Shown here: piece by piece, positions 5,836-7,099 of the stretch | Layout: the number at the start of each line of letters is the position of its first letter | Numbering within the stretch: the stretch's first letter is position 1 | Source: Chloroflexota bacterium | Lineage (GTDB): Bacteria > Chloroflexota > Anaerolineae > Anaerolineales > Villigracilaceae | Length of the DNA: 7,099 nucleotides | Assembly (NCBI GenBank): GCA_016191985.1 | Contig: JACPVB010000185.1 | Span: forward strand, 1-7,099 | Direction of reading: 5' to 3' | Translations under genes and position numbers: made by a program | The notes under the pieces: model-generated | Databases searched by the model: none | The model's input: only the letters and a program-made list of their open reading frames with translations | Told to the model about the DNA's origin: nothing

Positions 5836-5981
5836 GTTGGTCTCGATACGCCCCGCGGCTACCATGCTCCAGCCGCCGTCCTCGGCGGCGTTTTACGAGG
5901 AAAAGCCTGCGCCGAGACGGCGCAGGGAGCATTCCGCGGAAAAGTTACCTACACTTTTGCGCTCGACGCTACTCAACCAAC
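5836..5981. repeat. 146-bp folded palindromic element, long relative of the xseA-xseB repeat
   Basis: The ends GTTGGT (5836-5841) and ACCAAC (5976-5981) are perfectly inverted. Inside, CCGCGG (5853-5858) matches CCGCGG (5934-5939), and ATGCTCC (5864-5870) pairs with GGAGCAT (5926-5932). Three hairpins fill the element: GCCGCCG/CGGCGGC (5872-5878 with 5883-5889), CCTGCGCCG/CGGCGCAGG (5906-5914 with 5918-5926, loop AGA) and AAAAGT/ACTTTT (5940-5945 with 5953-5958). The end motifs TACGCCCC (5847-5854) and GCTACTCAACCA (5968-5979) are, in reverse complement, the GGGGCGTA and TGGTYGAGTAGC ends of the 48-bp repeat at 2243-2290. No coding potential and no transposase. It could be a non-autonomous mobile repeat or REP-like element. 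Confidence 0.65.
5872..5894 (+). terminator. Candidate intrinsic terminator after the HIT gene
   Basis: A GC-only 7-bp stem (5872-5878 with 5883-5889), tetraloop TCCT, then G and TTTT at 5891-5894, 40 bases after the HIT stop codon. The stem is strong but the T-tract is short. It lies inside the 146-bp repeat element, so termination may be a by-product of the repeat. Confidence 0.45.
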
Positions 5982-6008
5982 AGGACAATATAAAACGGGG
6001 AAATGATA

Positions 6009-6014
6009 TAGAAT
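6009..6014 (+). promoter_or_regulatory. Candidate -10 box of the lipoprotein gene
   Basis: TAGAATC repeats the -10 core seen before the GT39 gene. Transcription would begin about 6021, giving a leader of roughly 13 bases that, unlike the two upstream genes, does contain a Shine-Dalgarno (CTGGAG, 6023-6028, 5 bases before the ATG). There is no TG extension and no clear -35. Confidence 0.4.
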
Positions 6015-6033
6015 CACCTGAACTGGAGTTTTC

Positions 6034-7099
6034 ATGATTCGTCAACAAAGAAAATATAGCGTGCTTGCATTCATTGCAACACTCTTTTTATTCGCCCTTC
6101 TCGCATCTTGCGGCGCAAAAAATGAAATAGCAGATTTGCCCGAGAGCGAACCTATTCCCATTAATCCCACCGCTACGCAAATCTTAACATTGCCAACCGC
6201 ATCGCCCACGCTGCAAAGTTTATCCACACCCGCAACCTTTGGGCCTGATATAGGAAATTTTCCCGCAGGTTACAACCCGTTGAATGCGCAACAAATGGAA
6301 GACCCAAGCCAGCTTGAAACGCCCGCGTTGCTGGTTTCGATTTCACACTTCCCCACAACTGCGCGTCCGCAGGCGGGGTTGTCATTTGCGCCGTGGGTTT
6401 TTGAATTTTATATCACCGAGGGCGCCACACGTTTTCTCTCGGTTTTTTATGGCACGATCCCGCAGCCTGAAATTCCCATCACGGGCGGGTGTGAAATCCG
6501 CGAAGAAGTTTTTGTCCAAACCGCGAACATCGTTGGCAATTATGTCTGGTTGGATGAAAATAAAAACGGGCGGCAGGAGGATTACGAAAAAGGCGTCAGC
6601 GGCGTATGCGTGAATCTTTATGATTCGTCGGGACAACTCATTCAGCAAACGACAACCGATTCAAACGGCTATTACGGCTTCAATGTGGATGCGGGCAACT
6701 ATGTCATCGAATTTGATTTGCCAGACTGGCTGGATTACGCGAGTCAAAACATCGGGGATGAAAATGCTGATAGCGATGCCGACCAGCTCACAGGGCGGAT
6801 CGAGGCGGATGTTAACTCCTCGCTTCTTCATCTGGACGTGGGCCTGATTCCGTCCGAGACCATTCATCCACCCGTTGATGAATCCACCCAAATGCCCACC
6901 GCTCAAGTTGGACCGATCCGCTCAGGCCGTATGTTATACGCAGACCTTGGAAAGGTTTTTCGCAGTTCATGTTTGATTTATGCCTTCGCGTCGCCCGAAG
7001 TGTTGGAGAAAATCCCGCAATGTGTGTTCGTGCCGCACGATGAATCGAGCGGCGGGGCGATGATGTCGTTGGAGCGGATGTTAAAAATTGCGGCGGACA
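6034..7099 (+). CDS. Lipoprotein: DUF3048 domain split by an SdrD-type B-like domain (3' end cut off)
   Basis: The frame is open for 355 codons to the right edge, so the C-terminus is missing. Residues 1-26 are a lipoprotein signal: basic start, hydrophobic core, lipobox LAS-C with C26 as the lipidated cysteine. A Thr/Pro-rich linker follows (about 44-68). Residues 80-148 match the first part of DUF3048 (YerB-like): NPLNAQ, LLVSISHFPTTARPQAGLS (99-117), FEFYITEGATRFLSVFYG (123-140). The domain is then interrupted. Residues 165-271 form an SdrD B-like repeat: VGNYVWLDENKNG (167-179; acidic/Asn calcium-type loop), GVSGVCVNLYD (187-197), TTDSNGYYGF (207-216), GNYVIEF (221-227), DENADSDAD (242-250) and the closing LDVGL. 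DUF3048 resumes at VGPIRSGRMLYADL (292-305) and runs to the edge. The ATG at 6034 has GGAG at 5-base spacing. Function is unknown; an envelope-bound role is inferred. Confidence 0.88.
   Translation, partial: MIRQQRKYSVLAFIATLFLFALLASCGAKNEIADLPESEPIPINPTATQILTLPTASPTLQSLSTPATFGPDIGNFPAGYNPLNAQQMEDPSQLETPALLVSISHFPTTARPQAGLSFAPWVFEFYITEGATRFLSVFYGTIPQPEIPITGGCEIREEVFVQTANIVGNYVWLDENKNGRQEDYEKGVSGVCVNLYDSSGQLIQQTTTDSNGYYGFNVDAGNYVIEFDLPDWLDYASQNIGDENADSDADQLTGRIEADVNSSLLHLDVGLIPSETIHPPVDESTQMPTAQVGPIRSGRMLYADLGKVFRSSCLIYAFASPEVLEKIPQCVFVPHDESSGGAMMSLERMLKIAAD

Noticed and set aside
5836..5981. Branched fold as a tRNA-like gene
   Set aside because: Three arms are present but the spacing, loop sizes and conserved T-loop sequence of a tRNA are absent and the element is too long.
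5818..6037. Two short plus-strand open frames of 62 and 67 codons after the HIT gene
   Set aside because: They run through the palindromic element, have no ribosome binding site, and are a by-product of its GC-rich arms.
6042..6906. Several open frames of 60-110 codons on both strands across the lipoprotein gene
   Set aside because: They overlap a well-supported coding frame with lipobox and two recognised domains, and none shows a recognisable motif.
1..7099. CRISPR array, phage genes, toxin-antitoxin or defence system
   Set aside because: No regularly spaced direct repeats, no integrase, transposase or nuclease-effector genes are visible; the genes are housekeeping or envelope types.

Overview
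The window looks like ordinary chromosome from a bacterium of the Chloroflexota, most likely Anaerolineae-like. The gene complement (MurJ, divergent PAP2/DUF212 protein, exonuclease VII, ArnT-like membrane glycosyltransferase, HIT protein, DUF3048 lipoprotein), the Thr/Pro-rich linker after the lipoprotein cysteine and the palindromic intergenic repeats all fit. This assignment is inference from gene style; there is no rRNA or marker gene to fix it.

Layout. (1) 1-1417, plus strand: the 3' nine-tenths of murJ, the lipid II flippase, cut by the left window edge. (2) 1418-1522: a convergent gap holding a nested inverted repeat. (3) 3515-1523, minus strand: a three-gene run xseA, xseB, DUF212. 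XseA and XseB are the two subunits of exonuclease VII. xseB and the DUF212 gene share an ATGA overlap, while xseA and xseB are separated by 74 bp that contain a short palindromic repeat. (4) 3516-3865: a 350-bp divergent gap with no credible gene, but with a candidate xseA promoter, a 94-bp nested palindrome and a perfect 12-bp inverted repeat next to the promoter of the following gene. (5) 3866-5311, plus strand: an ArnT/GT39-type multi-pass membrane glycosyltransferase. (6) 5346-5831, plus strand: a HIT-family nucleotide hydrolase/phosphorylase. (7) 5832-6033: a gap almost filled by a 146-bp folded palindromic element that shares its ends with the xseA-xseB repeat. (8) 6034 to the right edge, plus strand: a lipoprotein whose DUF3048 domain is interrupted by an SdrD-type B-like (Cna_B-like) calcium-binding repeat domain.

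How the parts relate. Several products act at the envelope (MurJ, GT39 enzyme, DUF212 protein, lipoprotein) and the rest are housekeeping (exonuclease VII, HIT protein), so this is not an obvious single pathway. I see no phage, plasmid, CRISPR or defence cassette. The points of interest are the split-domain lipoprotein, the palindromic repeats in each of the four longer intergenic gaps, and a shared extended -10 motif lying only 11-12 bases before two start codons that have no Shine-Dalgarno sequence, which suggests leaderless transcripts.
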